A stretch of 64,000 nucleotides of DNA from Campylobacterales bacterium (GTDB lineage Bacteria > Campylobacterota > Campylobacteria > Campylobacterales > Sulfurimonadaceae), in the NCBI GenBank assembly GCA_014859655.1, contig JACUTT010000004.1, forward strand, positions 17,841 through 81,840. The letters run 5' to 3'. This document shows positions 37,877 to 47,885 of this stretch, piece after piece. Numbering within the stretch: the first letter of the stretch is position 1; the number at the start of each line of letters is the position of its first letter. The translations under genes were made by a program, and so were the position numbers. A model generated the notes under the pieces. That model had not been told where the DNA came from and searched no databases. It was given only the letters and a program-made list of their open reading frames with translations.

Positions 37877-38334
37877 GCCCCTATGTCCCTTTTAAAAAGG
37901 GTATCGCCATGCTTATTGCTATAGCATTTCTACTGATCACGGCTGTTTTGATGGCCATCATGGTCAACATGACAGCGCAGACAACCAAGCGCACCGCCGA
38001 TATCTATCTGCAAGAGCAGGCCCAATTGTTGGCTAAAAGTGCCACAGAGTTTGTTCTGCTGGCGATCTCTGGGCACAACAGAGACGTAAACAGCTGTCTG
38101 ACCAAGATCAACATCGTCAGTCCTACCGGCAACTTTGACATCAATACGACTATCCGCTATATCGGTCTTTCAAGCCTTGGCGGAAGCTGTTCTGGAGCGA
38201 ACTCGCTGATCGACTCCATATCCACTCCCGAGTCCAACGGGACTATTCTTATCGACACCTACGTCACGACCACTGCACTTGCCCGTGTTACCGAACCCGT
38301 GCGTTTCCACCGCCGCACTATGCAGAAGCCTTAA
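37852..38334 (+). CDS. PilX/MshP-like minor pilin assembly protein
   Basis: KKGIAMLIAIAFLLITAVLMAIMVNMTAQTTKRTADIYLQEQAQLLAKSATEFVLLAI; start overlaps the preceding gene by 25 nt. Confidence 0.75.
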   Translation: MQRKSNILSPYVPFKKGIAMLIAIAFLLITAVLMAIMVNMTAQTTKRTADIYLQEQAQLLAKSATEFVLLAISGHNRDVNSCLTKINIVSPTGNFDINTTIRYIGLSSLGGSCSGANSLIDSISTPESNGTILIDTYVTTTALARVTEPVRFHRRTMQKP

Positions 38335-38435
38335 ACAGGCTTTTGCGCTTTAATAATCTTTAGCCAAAAAAACCCCATAACTATTCTTAAGAATCCACAC
38401 GTTATAATCAAAGCACTCCACAACAAGGAAAGATT

Positions 38436-38975
38436 ATGAATATTAGTATGGTCGGACGTCACGTAGAACTTACCGATGCGATAAAACAGCATATTGAGGC
38501 TTGCGTTGACACATTTACCAAGTTTAATCTCGACATTATCTCTGTGCGTGCTATAGCATCTGCCGAAGAAAAAAAGGGCAAAAAGGGGATCACCTTTGAA
38601 TTTACTTTAAACCTTCCAAACAAGAACACCATCGTCATCAAACAGCGAGACGATGATCTCTACGCGGCCATAGACATTGCGGGCGGGCGTGCCCAAAAAG
38701 CACTGCGCCGACACCATGAACGTATGTTCGATCACAAAAAAGCAGGTATCAACGACGCCAAGGCGGCTTCACTCGATATCAATCTCAGTGATGAGAAAGA
38801 GGCCCTTGAAGACGAGATCGTTCCGCATCAGCTCGATCTCTACAAGCCTCAAGAGGTCCAGGATGTTCTCGAGAGCCTCAAAGAAAACGGCAAGCAGTTC
38901 GAGATCTTCAATGACATCGACGGAAAGACCCGCGTTCTCTACAAGCGCAACGACGGACGCTTCGGACTCTACTAA
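38436..38975 (+). CDS. hpf: Ribosome hibernation promoting factor (long form)
   Basis: MNISMVGRHVELTDAIKQHIE...DDLYAAIDIAGGRAQKALRRHHER; C-terminal dimerisation domain VLYKRNDGRFGLY. Confidence 0.93.
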   Translation: MNISMVGRHVELTDAIKQHIEACVDTFTKFNLDIISVRAIASAEEKKGKKGITFEFTLNLPNKNTIVIKQRDDDLYAAIDIAGGRAQKALRRHHERMFDHKKAGINDAKAASLDINLSDEKEALEDEIVPHQLDLYKPQEVQDVLESLKENGKQFEIFNDIDGKTRVLYKRNDGRFGLY

Positions 38976-38992
38976 TTAAATTTGCGATGCCC

Positions 38993-40816
38993 TTATGGGC
39001 ATTGTACGCTTTGCGCTTTTATATACTTCTGCACCTGTAAAATTATTTCTTCGTCATCGGCCATATCCACATACCGAAAATTCACTCCGCTCTGCTCCGC
39101 CCCGCTTAGCAGATCACCGCTTTTTCTATAGCGAAGGTCAAGTTTTGCGATCTCAAACCCGCTCATCGTCTTTGAAAAGGCCGATAGACGTTTGGACTCT
39201 TGCAGATTGGTGTAGAGATAGCAGTAGCCCTTCAGTCCCGTCCGGCTGACGCGTCCGCGAAGCTGGTGCAGGCTGGAAAGCCCCAGTCTCTCCGCCCCGA
39301 CGATCACAACGGTGCTCAGGCGCGGAAGCGATATTCCCACCTCGACAACCGTCGTGGCCAAAAGAACGCTCCCTTTCTCTCTAAAATCGTACAAGACCTG
39401 CTCTTTTTGCTTATCCTTACCGTGGGTCACATAGACATTCTCAAAACGGCTCTCCCAAAAACCGCGCGCCTCTTCGATGCTCTGGTAGAGTATCGCTTCG
39501 CTCTTTTCGACAAGCGGATAAACGATCAGTATCTGATGCTCCAGGGCAATCTCGCTTTTGATATGTTCCAAAAGGCGGGCAAAATCGCTCTTTCGGATAA
39601 GGGAAGTGTCTATATCTTTCTCAAAAGGGGTCTGCGTGATCAAGGAGACATCGATCAGCGAACTGTCTATCATCGCCTGAGTCCGAGGGATGGGCGTGGC
39701 TGAAAACTGGAAAAAATGGGGACGCTTTTCCGATCTCTCCATCAGCTTGGAGAGGCGGTTGCGCTGGGCCGTTCCGAAGCGGTGTTGCTCATCGATCATC
39801 ACCACCGCCGCATCGCTCAGCTCTCTAAACAGCAGGGCGTGCGTACCGATGATGAAGTCATAGTCCGCAAGAGACTCTTTTTTGGAGCGGTTGGTCACGA
39901 GGGCTATTTTCATGGATGCGGGCAAAAACTTCTGTGCCTCTTCGAAGAGCTGATTGGCAAGCACGGTTGTTGGTGCCATAAGCACGGCACCTTGCTCTCT
40001 TGCCATGTAGGCGCAGGCCAGGATGACCATCGTCTTTCCCGCACCAACATCGCCGACGACCATCCGTTTTGCCGCTATAGCGCCGCTCAGGTCTTTTTGT
40101 ATCTTCTTTATCGTGCGCAGCTGATCTTGCGTAAGCTCAAAAGGAAGGGTCTGCGTCCAGGGCTCATACTCGGATGAAAATGAGTTCAAAGCCGGGTAGG
40201 ACTCTTTTTTGCCCGACAAGAGCTGCAAGTGGTTGTAGAGTTCGGCAAACTTCAAGGCGTAGAGGCTCGGCAAAAAGGCTTCGCTCTCGGCCTTGGGCGG
40301 CATTTGCGCGGGAAAATGCAGCGCTCGCAAGGCTTGTGCAATCTCCTCGCTCAAGCCCTCCTGCATCAGCCTCTCAATCGTGAGGTATTTTAAAACCAGT
40401 GCGCTCATCACATCCGCCCGCAGTACACTCTTATAACTCGCGGCTATCCCGCCGGCATCTTTGACGATACGCGGCTGTACCAGCTGCAGCTGAGAGAAGT
40501 TTAGCTCAAGCTTGCCAAAGAGAAAGAGTCTCTGCCCCACACCAAACTGGTGGCGGTGGTAGCTTTTGGGCTGGAAGATCACCGCGTCGATGCATTGGGC
40601 AAGATTGTAGGCATAAAGGGTCATTTTGATCGACTTGCCGGTATGGACAAAGCTTTTTATCTCGGCGTCAATGAGCTGCAGGTTTCCTATGGCAGGCATG
40701 GTGTAGAGGTTTCTGTCTTCATAATGCGAGGGCACGAGCAGGGCCAGTTCGATGGCGTTGCGTATTCCCAGCTTGGCAAAAGCGGGGCGATCTTTCGCGT
40801 CGAGCACAGGAGGCAT
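38993..40816 (-). CDS. recG: ATP-dependent DNA helicase RecG
   Basis: RMVVGDVGAGKTMVILACAYMA; MIDEQHRFGTAQR; SATPIPRT; TTVVEVGISLPRLSTVVIVGAERLGLSSLHQLRGRVSRTG. Confidence 0.95.
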   Translation of the reverse strand: MPPVLDAKDRPAFAKLGIRNAIELALLVPSHYEDRNLYTMPAIGNLQLIDAEIKSFVHTGKSIKMTLYAYNLAQCIDAVIFQPKSYHRHQFGVGQRLFLFGKLELNFSQLQLVQPRIVKDAGGIAASYKSVLRADVMSALVLKYLTIERLMQEGLSEEIAQALRALHFPAQMPPKAESEAFLPSLYALKFAELYNHLQLLSGKKESYPALNSFSSEYEPWTQTLPFELTQDQLRTIKKIQKDLSGAIAAKRMVVGDVGAGKTMVILACAYMAREQGAVLMAPTTVLANQLFEEAQKFLPASMKIALVTNRSKKESLADYDFIIGTHALLFRELSDAAVVMIDEQHRFGTAQRNRLSKLMERSEKRPHFFQFSATPIPRTQAMIDSSLIDVSLITQTPFEKDIDTSLIRKSDFARLLEHIKSEIALEHQILIVYPLVEKSEAILYQSIEEARGFWESRFENVYVTHGKDKQKEQVLYDFREKGSVLLATTVVEVGISLPRLSTVVIVGAERLGLSSLHQLRGRVSRTGLKGYCYLYTNLQESKRLSAFSKTMSGFEIAKLDLRYRKSGDLLSGAEQSGVNFRYVDMADDEEIILQVQKYIKAQSVQCP

Positions 40817-40820
40817 AGAA

Positions 40821-42104
40821 CTACTGGGTGACTATCGCGTAGGAGAGGTTTAGTATCTCTTTGTGTTTTGTAATGAAGCGGTTAAGATCGTCCAGTTCAA
40901 GCACTTCTATCTTGTCAAGTTCACGCTGGGCATTGTCCAGAGGTGCGCCGTTATAGTAGTCCATAAAGGTGCGTGAGAGGCGCTGGGAAAGGGTCTCGAC
41001 ACGAAGCGGCTCGCTTCCTAGAAGGAACTTCTTCGCCTGGTCTAGCTCATCCTGGCTCACCCCTTTGTCCACAAACTCTTTTATCACTTCGTTGACGCTT
41101 TTGCGCGCCTCGTCCTGTGACTCGAGCTTGGTCTGAAGATAGCCGGAAAAGAAGGCATGCGAACGGTTCACATGCACACGGGCGTAGGCGGAGTAGGCCA
41201 GCCCTTTTTTCACACGGATCTCCTCCATAAGACGGCTTCCAAACCCGCTTGAGCCCAGGATAAAGATCGCCACGCGCGCCTTATAATACTCTTCGTCGCC
41301 CGTCTTCATGTTGAAAGGACTGCCAAAATAGACATAAGCCTGCTCCGTTTTTTTGCGTATAATCTCCTCTTCTACCTTCGGGTTGACGCTGAAATAGGGA
41401 AGCACAGCCTCTTTTCCTTTTTCAAGGCCAGAAAGCAGTGCTGTGATGCTTGTATTGGCTTCGTCCCTGCTCACATCTCCGCCGATAACACAGATTGCGC
41501 GGCTAGAAACAATGGACTCTTTAGCAAAGGCCTCGATCTCTTCGAGCGAAATGGCCGTGACACTTTCGGCTGTTCCGATAGGGCTCTGCGCCAAAACAGT
41601 GTTCTTGAAAAGCAGGCCTTTAAGCGCTCTCTCCGCCACATAATCGAAGTCGGTGCTCTTTCGCTGGATCTCGCCAAGCGTGACTGTTTTTACCTGATCG
41701 AGGGCGTCCTGGGTAAGGTTCGGGTCATTAAGCAGCGAGATCAGCGCCTCAAGTGCCTGGGGGAAGTGCTCCTTCAAACAGGAGAGCTCAAAGACAAAGG
41801 TCTCCCCGCCTGCATGCGCAGAGATATGGATCGCCTTGGCTTCAAGCTGCTCGGCAAAGGCGGTGCTTCCGAGAGTCTTTGTCCCCTCGCCGTACATCTT
41901 TGCCACGGCGCGCGCGAGGCCTGCATGTTTGACATTGGAGACAGAGCCTCCGTTTTGAAACACCACCTGCATCGATACGATCGGCAGGCGCTTATCCTCT
42001 TCGAAGATCACCGGCACGCTAATGCCCTGAACATCAATCTTTAATATTTCGTTTCCCATTATAACCTCGCTCATTAAAATCATTGCAAACAACAGTCGTT
42101 TCAC
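40821..42104 (-). CDS. M16 family zinc peptidase (non-canonical active site)
   Basis: Insulinase-like fold: GLARAVAKMYGEGTKTLGSTAF...GSSGFGSRLMEEIRVKKGLAYSAYARV. The HxxEH motif is not obvious (GLARAVAKM in its place). Confidence 0.85.
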   Translation of the reverse strand: MKRLLFAMILMSEVIMGNEILKIDVQGISVPVIFEEDKRLPIVSMQVVFQNGGSVSNVKHAGLARAVAKMYGEGTKTLGSTAFAEQLEAKAIHISAHAGGETFVFELSCLKEHFPQALEALISLLNDPNLTQDALDQVKTVTLGEIQRKSTDFDYVAERALKGLLFKNTVLAQSPIGTAESVTAISLEEIEAFAKESIVSSRAICVIGGDVSRDEANTSITALLSGLEKGKEAVLPYFSVNPKVEEEIIRKKTEQAYVYFGSPFNMKTGDEEYYKARVAIFILGSSGFGSRLMEEIRVKKGLAYSAYARVHVNRSHAFFSGYLQTKLESQDEARKSVNEVIKEFVDKGVSQDELDQAKKFLLGSEPLRVETLSQRLSRTFMDYYNGAPLDNAQRELDKIEVLELDDLNRFITKHKEILNLSYAIVTQ

Positions 42105-43150
42105 TAAAAAATCTCCAAGGTATCGTATGCTGTATTTCTCACCGCCGCGGTCTCGCCGATGTCGTTGATAAGATGTATCATCTCGTCTTTTGCCATTGTG
42201 AAACCCGCGCCCGCACTGCGTACCACGTTCTCTTCCATCATCGTAGAGCCCAGGTCGTTTGCGCCGAACTTCAATGCCATCTGCCCGATATAAGGCCCCT
42301 GTGTTACCCAGGAACTCTGGATATTGGGGACATTGTCAAGAAAAAGACGAGAGACTGCAAGCAGACGGAGATAGCGGTTTGACGAGGGTTTGTCCATCGT
42401 GCCCATCTCTTCTAGCAGCTGCGTGTTCTGTCCCTGAAACGACCACATGATGAAGGCGCGAAACCCGCCCGTCTCGTCTTGAAGCTGGCGCACCAGGTTC
42501 CAGTGCTCAACGATCTCCTCGTCCGTCTCGACGGTTCCGAACATCATCGTAGCCGTTGACTTTATCCCCAGCTGATGCGCCTGTCTATGCACATCTATCC
42601 AGACCGAAGAGTCATGTTTTTTCGGCGCGATGATGTCGCGCACCCTGTCGCTGAGTATCTCGGCACCTGCGCCGGGAATAGAGGAGAGTCCTTTGGCTTT
42701 TAGGCGTTCCAAAACCTCTTTGAGGCTTATCTTCGAGACCTTGGCAATGTAGTCAAGCTCGATAGCGGAGAAGGCGTGGATGGTGATCTGCGGGTATTTT
42801 TCATGGATATGGCCGACAAGCTCTTCGTAAAAATCGATCTTGAGCTTGGGATGCACTCCGCCTTGAAAAAGGATCTGTGTCCCGCCTATAGCAACCAGTT
42901 CGTCGATCTTCTGATCGATCTCCTCATGGCTCAATATATAGGCATCGTCATCTTTGGCATGGCGGTAGAAGGCGCAAAACTTGCAGTCCACCCAGCAGAC
43001 ATTGGTGTAGTTGATGTTTCTGTCGATGATGAAGGTGGTGATGCCCTTGGGGTGGAGCTCTTTTTTTCTGGCCGAGGCCATCTTACCGAGCTCTTTGAGG
43101 TCCGCTTCGCGGATGAGTTTTAGGGCTTCTTCGGATGTCATTCTTTTCAT
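42104..43150 (-). CDS. mqnC: Cyclic dehypoxanthinyl futalosine synthase (radical SAM, menaquinone biosynthesis)
   Basis: DRNINYTNVCWVDCKFCAFYR (CxxxCxxC); GGTQILFQGGVHPKLKIDFYEEL; SIPGAGAEILSDRVR. Confidence 0.92.
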   Translation of the reverse strand: MKRMTSEEALKLIREADLKELGKMASARKKELHPKGITTFIIDRNINYTNVCWVDCKFCAFYRHAKDDDAYILSHEEIDQKIDELVAIGGTQILFQGGVHPKLKIDFYEELVGHIHEKYPQITIHAFSAIELDYIAKVSKISLKEVLERLKAKGLSSIPGAGAEILSDRVRDIIAPKKHDSSVWIDVHRQAHQLGIKSTATMMFGTVETDEEIVEHWNLVRQLQDETGGFRAFIMWSFQGQNTQLLEEMGTMDKPSSNRYLRLLAVSRLFLDNVPNIQSSWVTQGPYIGQMALKFGANDLGSTMMEENVVRSAGAGFTMAKDEMIHLINDIGETAAVRNTAYDTLEIF

Positions 43151-43278
43151 AGTTTACCTCTTTAAATACCATTGTCAACGCGTGCCGGGTCTATGAGCCT
43201 GTCGGATGGATACTTCGTTTCAATCAGATCAAGCTGACAGACTCCTGGAAAGAGGAGTTGCCAAGCAGGAGACATGGT

Positions 43279-43677
43279 CTACTTTGTATTGGCGATCGCG
43301 TCGAGCACACCGTTGATGAACTTGGGGGACTGCTCTGTTCCAAAGGCCTTTGTAATCTCTATCGCTTCGTTGATGATTACCGCAGAGTCAAGCTCGCCAA
43401 AAAGTATCTCATACCCACCCAGACGAAGCGTAGCACGCTCAATCGAGCCTAAACGGTCGAATTCCCAATCTTTAAGACTGGCGATGATCTTCTCGTCGAT
43501 CTCGTCAAGATGCTCGATGACGCCTTTGAAAAGGTCCATCGCAAAGTCGCGTTGTTTGTTGCGGATCTTCTTCTCTTCGAGTATCTCATCGGAGTGCTCA
43601 GCTATGTTTTTATTGCCCAGGTCATAAGCGTAGAGAAGACTGACTACGGCCATTCTTGCGTGGTGTCGTGTCGCCAT
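43279..43677 (-). CDS. nusB: Transcription antitermination protein NusB
   Basis: [19 protein letters not shown]...AVIINEAIEITKAFGTEQSPKFINGVLDAI. Confidence 0.95.
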   Translation of the reverse strand: MATRHHARMAVVSLLYAYDLGNKNIAEHSDEILEEKKIRNKQRDFAMDLFKGVIEHLDEIDEKIIASLKDWEFDRLGSIERATLRLGGYEILFGELDSAVIINEAIEITKAFGTEQSPKFINGVLDAIANTK

Positions 43678-44147
43678 TATGCTTGGATCTCACGGTAAAG
43701 GTTTATCATCTCGATCAGTGTGACCATCGCTTCTGCACCTTTGTTTCCGGCCTTGCTTCCTGCACGCTCTATCGCCTGCTCTATCGTGTCTACCGTCAAC
43801 AATCCGAAGGCTACGGGCTTGTTAAACTTAAGTGCCATCGTTGCGATGCCCTTGGTGGCTTCGGCAGAGATGTAGTCAAAATGCGGAGTAGCCCCGCGGA
43901 TAACAGCGCCCAAACAGCAAACCGCCTCGTACTTTCCGCTCGCCAAAACGCGCTCAAGCGCCAAAGGCAGCTCGAATGCGCCCGGTACAAGGATAAGCTC
44001 CAAGTCCTCTTCGTTTCCGCCATGGCGGAGGTAGGCATCTTTTGCGCCTTCGACCAGACGGTCGGTGATGATATGGTTAAAACGTGAGTTGATGATCGCT
44101 ACCTTTTTGCCGGGTACGACCTGAAGTTTTCCTTCTACAATTTTCAT
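43677..44147 (-). CDS. ribH: 6,7-dimethyl-8-ribityllumazine synthase
   Basis: [23 protein letters not shown]...[15 protein letters not shown]...[19 protein letters not shown]. Confidence 0.96.
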   Translation of the reverse strand: MKIVEGKLQVVPGKKVAIINSRFNHIITDRLVEGAKDAYLRHGGNEEDLELILVPGAFELPLALERVLASGKYEAVCCLGAVIRGATPHFDYISAEATKGIATMALKFNKPVAFGLLTVDTIEQAIERAGSKAGNKGAEAMVTLIEMINLYREIQA

Positions 44148-44186
44148 AAATTGTCCTCTGTGAAATTTAAATTATCTGTTTAAAAA

Positions 44187-44987
44187 TTATATCGAAGATA
44201 CCTCTTGTATCTTCTGAAGCGTGGCGACCAGCTTTTCAAGATCGTCCAGTTTGACCATATTCGGCCCGTCAGAGAGCGCTATAGCAGGATCGAAGTGGGT
44301 CTCGAAAAAGTAACCGTCCACGCCCACCGCAGCCGCGGCTTTTGCGAGGTAGGGCACCATAGAGGAGTCCCCGCCCGTCTTGCCGCCCGCGGAACCCGGC
44401 ATCTGCACGCTGTGCGTTGCATCAAAGATCACCGGCGCGAACTTTTTCATGATGACCAGAGAGCGCATGTCGACCACAAGATTGCCATAGCCGAACGTCG
44501 ATCCACGCTCGCAGAGATAGACGCCGTGCTTGAGCGAGTTCTCATAGCTCGCCTCTTTGCAGCCGCGAGTATTGAGCACTTTGAGTACCGGATAGAGCAT
44601 ATCTGAAGGCGAAAGAAACTGCCCTTTTTTGATGTTGACGATGCACCCTGTCTTTGCCGCGGCGACGAGCAGGTCCGTCTGGCGGCACAAAAAGGCCGGG
44701 ATCTGAAGGACATCGACGACTTTTGAGACCGCCTCGACCTGAGAACTCTCGTGGACATCGGTGACAATCTTGAAGCCGAAGACGTCTTTGACCTTTTGCA
44801 AGATACGCATCCCCTCTTCGAGTCCGGGGCCTCTGTAGCTCTCCAAAGAGGTGCGGTTCGCCTTGTCAAAGCTCGCCTTAAAATAAAAATCGATCTGCGG
44901 ATTTTCGTGGTAAGGACGAAGCGCCTCCGCTATCTTAAAAACATTCTCTTCACTCTCAATAACACAGGGGCCTGCAAAAAGTACCAT
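44187..44987 (-). CDS. kdsA: 3-deoxy-8-phosphooctulonate synthase
   Basis: [63 protein letters not shown]. Confidence 0.96.
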   Translation of the reverse strand: MVLFAGPCVIESEENVFKIAEALRPYHENPQIDFYFKASFDKANRTSLESYRGPGLEEGMRILQKVKDVFGFKIVTDVHESSQVEAVSKVVDVLQIPAFLCRQTDLLVAAAKTGCIVNIKKGQFLSPSDMLYPVLKVLNTRGCKEASYENSLKHGVYLCERGSTFGYGNLVVDMRSLVIMKKFAPVIFDATHSVQMPGSAGGKTGGDSSMVPYLAKAAAAVGVDGYFFETHFDPAIALSDGPNMVKLDDLEKLVATLQKIQEVSSI

Positions 44988-45017
44988 TTTTTATCCTTTT
45001 AATAACGAGATTATAGC

Positions 45018-45920
45018 TTATTTTTTAATGACCAAAAGGCCTGCGATGAAAATCGCCGCAATACCGAAGGCGCTTGTCAGGTTCGGCAAGGCGTCTCCCA
45101 TAAAGAGGCCGATGATAATGGCAAACACGATGTTCGAGTAAGAGACCGCACCGACTATTCCGGCTCTCGTCACGCCGTAGGCCTTGGTCATATAGACCTG
45201 CGCCATCGTCGCAAAAAGCCCAAGCCCGAGGATGTAAAACCACGCGATACCCCTGGGCATCGTAAACTCCGCAAAGAGAAAGTCAAGCTCGTCCGTATGG
45301 ATAAAAGGCTCCAGAGCCAGAAGCATCAGCGGACCAAGGGTTCCCACCGCCATAAAAGAGAGCACGATCGCGCGGGTGTCATAATAGTTTCGCAGCTCGC
45401 GTACCGAGGTATAGGCCAGAGCCGCGCCAACGCCGCTGAAGATACCAAGAACATCCGTCTTGCTCAGGGTGAAACCGCTGGGCTGCGCGATCAGAACAAT
45501 GCCCGCAAAACCCACGAATAGGGCTATCCAGCCGTAAAAACCCATCTTCTCTTTTAAAAAGAGGTAGGCAAAAAAGGCGGTAAAGATCGGCGAGGTCTTA
45601 GAGAAGGTCATCGCGTCCGCCAGCGAGATGTGCGCTATGTTATAGAAAAAGGCCAGCAGCGCCAGAAAACCCATAAGACCGCGAAAGACGAGCAGAAAAG
45701 GGCGTCCACCCTTTTGCACCAAGGGAGTTTTCAACACCATAAACCCTATCATCACCACGCCGAAAATATTTCTGAAAAAGACCACTTCCAAAGAGCTCAT
45801 ACTCTCGCTGAGCTCTTTGGCAAAGGCGCCCATCACAGCAAACAAAAAAGAGGCAAAAAGCATGTAGAGCACGCCTTTGTCGATCAAACTTATTCTTCGT
45901 AGCATTTTAATCTTCTCCAT
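45018..45920 (-). CDS. EamA/DMT family transporter
   Basis: Ten hydrophobic segments; EVVFFRNIFGVVMIGFMVL, MTFSKTSPIFTAFFAYLFLKEKMG. Confidence 0.88.
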   Translation of the reverse strand: MEKIKMLRRISLIDKGVLYMLFASFLFAVMGAFAKELSESMSSLEVVFFRNIFGVVMIGFMVLKTPLVQKGGRPFLLVFRGLMGFLALLAFFYNIAHISLADAMTFSKTSPIFTAFFAYLFLKEKMGFYGWIALFVGFAGIVLIAQPSGFTLSKTDVLGIFSGVGAALAYTSVRELRNYYDTRAIVLSFMAVGTLGPLMLLALEPFIHTDELDFLFAEFTMPRGIAWFYILGLGLFATMAQVYMTKAYGVTRAGIVGAVSYSNIVFAIIIGLFMGDALPNLTSAFGIAAIFIAGLLVIKK

Positions 45921-45931
45921 TTGATGTTATG

Positions 45932-46064
45932 CACTTTAGGAACAAAGTCCCTAAAGTGGCAGGGACAGATGTCCCTACGACCCCCTAAAGCTACCCGCAT
46001 CCTTCGGATACGGCAGATAAACTGACCTTTCACACCTTGTCAGGGCAAGATGCGAAAGGTCAGT
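45932..46064. repeat. Cluster of inverted repeats in a divergent intergenic region
   Basis: CACTTTAGG/CCTAAAGTG (45932-45958); AGGGACAGATGTCCCT (45961-45976); ACTGACCTTTC/GAAAGGTCAGT (46021-46064) with a nested imperfect stem. Confidence 0.75.
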
Positions 46065-46114
46065 TATTTAATGCTAGAATTCTAGTCAAACTTCTATTAA
46101 TGACAAGGAAAACA

Positions 46115-46873
46115 ATGTTCAATCTCATACTCTTTGGTATCGTCGTCTATGTGCTTTATCGCATCTTCAAAAGCTATCAGCGTTTTCAGCAGCACTACTA
46201 CACGCAGGCACAGTTTAAAAACATGCGCATTTCCAAAGAGGCGATCGCCGGCAGCGAGCTGGGTCTTTTTGTGGCGCTATGTGCCAAGGTCGCCAAGGCA
46301 GACGGGCGCATCGACGCGCTCGAAGCCGAACTCATCGGCAATATGTTCACCGACATCTCCCGCGTCTTTCCCGAGCCCCAAAAGGTCAAGGAGTACCTCA
46401 AAGAGATCTTCAGCGAGGAGAAGAAACAGCCGCGCAATGTCGACCGCATCGTCTCGGAGCTCTACATCCTGATCCACAAAGACAGGCAAAAGTGTCAGAT
46501 GATGATGAGCTTTTTGATCAACATCGCCTTTATCGACGGCAAGGTCACCCACGCCGAAGAGAGCCTGCTGACCAAGATCGCGGCCTTCTTGCACTTCAAC
46601 TCAGCCGAGTTCGAGTCGATGATGGATCAGTTCCGCTCAAGCTTCTCGCAAACGACAGTACACAGCTCCATAGAGCAGGCCTACAAACTTTTGGGTGCCT
46701 CCGCCTCGGACGATCTCAACACCATAAAGAAAAAGTACCGCACACTGGTCAAAAAGCACCACCCCGACATCATCAAAGCCCAGGGTGCGGATGAGGATTA
46801 CGTCAGGGCCGCGACGAAAAAGATCCAGGAGATCAACGAAGCCTACGAGACGATCAAGAAGCAAAAAGCCTAA
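46115..46873 (+). CDS. DjlA-like TerB + J-domain co-chaperone
   Basis: N-terminal TM; TerB-like region VALCAKVAKADGRIDALEAELI; J domain AYKLLGASASDDLNTIKKKYRTLVKKHHPDII (HPD). Start moved to 46115. Confidence 0.88.
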   Translation: MFNLILFGIVVYVLYRIFKSYQRFQQHYYTQAQFKNMRISKEAIAGSELGLFVALCAKVAKADGRIDALEAELIGNMFTDISRVFPEPQKVKEYLKEIFSEEKKQPRNVDRIVSELYILIHKDRQKCQMMMSFLINIAFIDGKVTHAEESLLTKIAAFLHFNSAEFESMMDQFRSSFSQTTVHSSIEQAYKLLGASASDDLNTIKKKYRTLVKKHHPDIIKAQGADEDYVRAATKKIQEINEAYETIKKQKA

Positions 46874-47832
46874 CGAAGAGAATTCTGGTAGCTCTCAATT
46901 GTCTTCTTCATCGTGCTAAAATGCTCAAACTTCAGATGCATCAAGGTCAGCCCCAGATACAAAACCGCCATCATCGACCAGACGATAGCAAACTGCCGAG
47001 CAGGCTTTTTGACCAAGTAGGAGATGAGGAGGTTGAGCTGCACGTAGTTCCCCACCCCCGAGATGATATACAAAAACAAAAAGATGAAGATCACGCTGGC
47101 CGTCGGGTCTATCCACAGAACAAAACGCTCCACCTCATGATTGAGCATCTCGCGCAGATACTTATAACTGAGCAGGCTCACCAGAGAAAAGAGCAGAAAT
47201 TTAAAGGCCAGCACCACGCCTTGGTCAAAAAATAGCTTGTGGAGGTTCACCTTGGTATGCAGTCCAAAGAGCACATCAAAGATCAAAAACGAAAAAAGAA
47301 GGGTGATGATAAAGGCTTCCATCAGGTCCGAAGTCAAGGAAAAGAAGAGCATAAAGAGCAGGAGATGATAGCCCAGCTTCTGATCCAAACGGTTTTTCGC
47401 ATAGAGCCGGGCGATAGTGTCGCGGCTTTGCAAAAGCTTGTTGCCTAAAAAAGTCCAAAACAAAAAGAGGACCACAAAAGCGCCCAGGGTCAAAATGATC
47501 CAGCGGGCATTGAGGCTCAACAGGACCGAGGCCTTGATAAAAAGCAGAAAAAACGCCCCGCCGACAAGAGGAATGACAATAAGAAAAAAGGGCAGTTTGA
47601 TATAGAACATGATCAGGCGCGAGGCATCCTTGTCTTTGATCAGGGCGTTGTAAGTCAGCGAGAGCCTGTTGTTGGCAATGATAAGACGCAGCGGATAGTA
47701 GAGCACCAGCGTCAACAGCAAAAAAAGCGTTGTCGTCACCTGCCGGGTCGGTTCATAGGCGTTGAAAAGGGTCAGCGTGATAAAGGCGATCGCCAAAAAG
47801 AGAAAAGAGAAGGAGGCGAGTTGTTTAATCAT
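46870..47832 (-). CDS. Hypothetical polytopic membrane protein
   Basis: 320-aa ORF with multiple hydrophobic helices; convergent with the J-domain gene. Confidence 0.65.
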   Translation of the reverse strand: MIKQLASFSFLFLAIAFITLTLFNAYEPTRQVTTTLFLLLTLVLYYPLRLIIANNRLSLTYNALIKDKDASRLIMFYIKLPFFLIVIPLVGGAFFLLFIKASVLLSLNARWIILTLGAFVVLFLFWTFLGNKLLQSRDTIARLYAKNRLDQKLGYHLLLFMLFFSLTSDLMEAFIITLLFSFLIFDVLFGLHTKVNLHKLFFDQGVVLAFKFLLFSLVSLLSYKYLREMLNHEVERFVLWIDPTASVIFIFLFLYIISGVGNYVQLNLLISYLVKKPARQFAIVWSMMAVLYLGLTLMHLKFEHFSTMKKTIESYQNSLR

Positions 47833-47885
47833 TTGAAGAATATTACTATAAACTTCTTGCTAAAATTCTAAAAAAAAGGACATCT

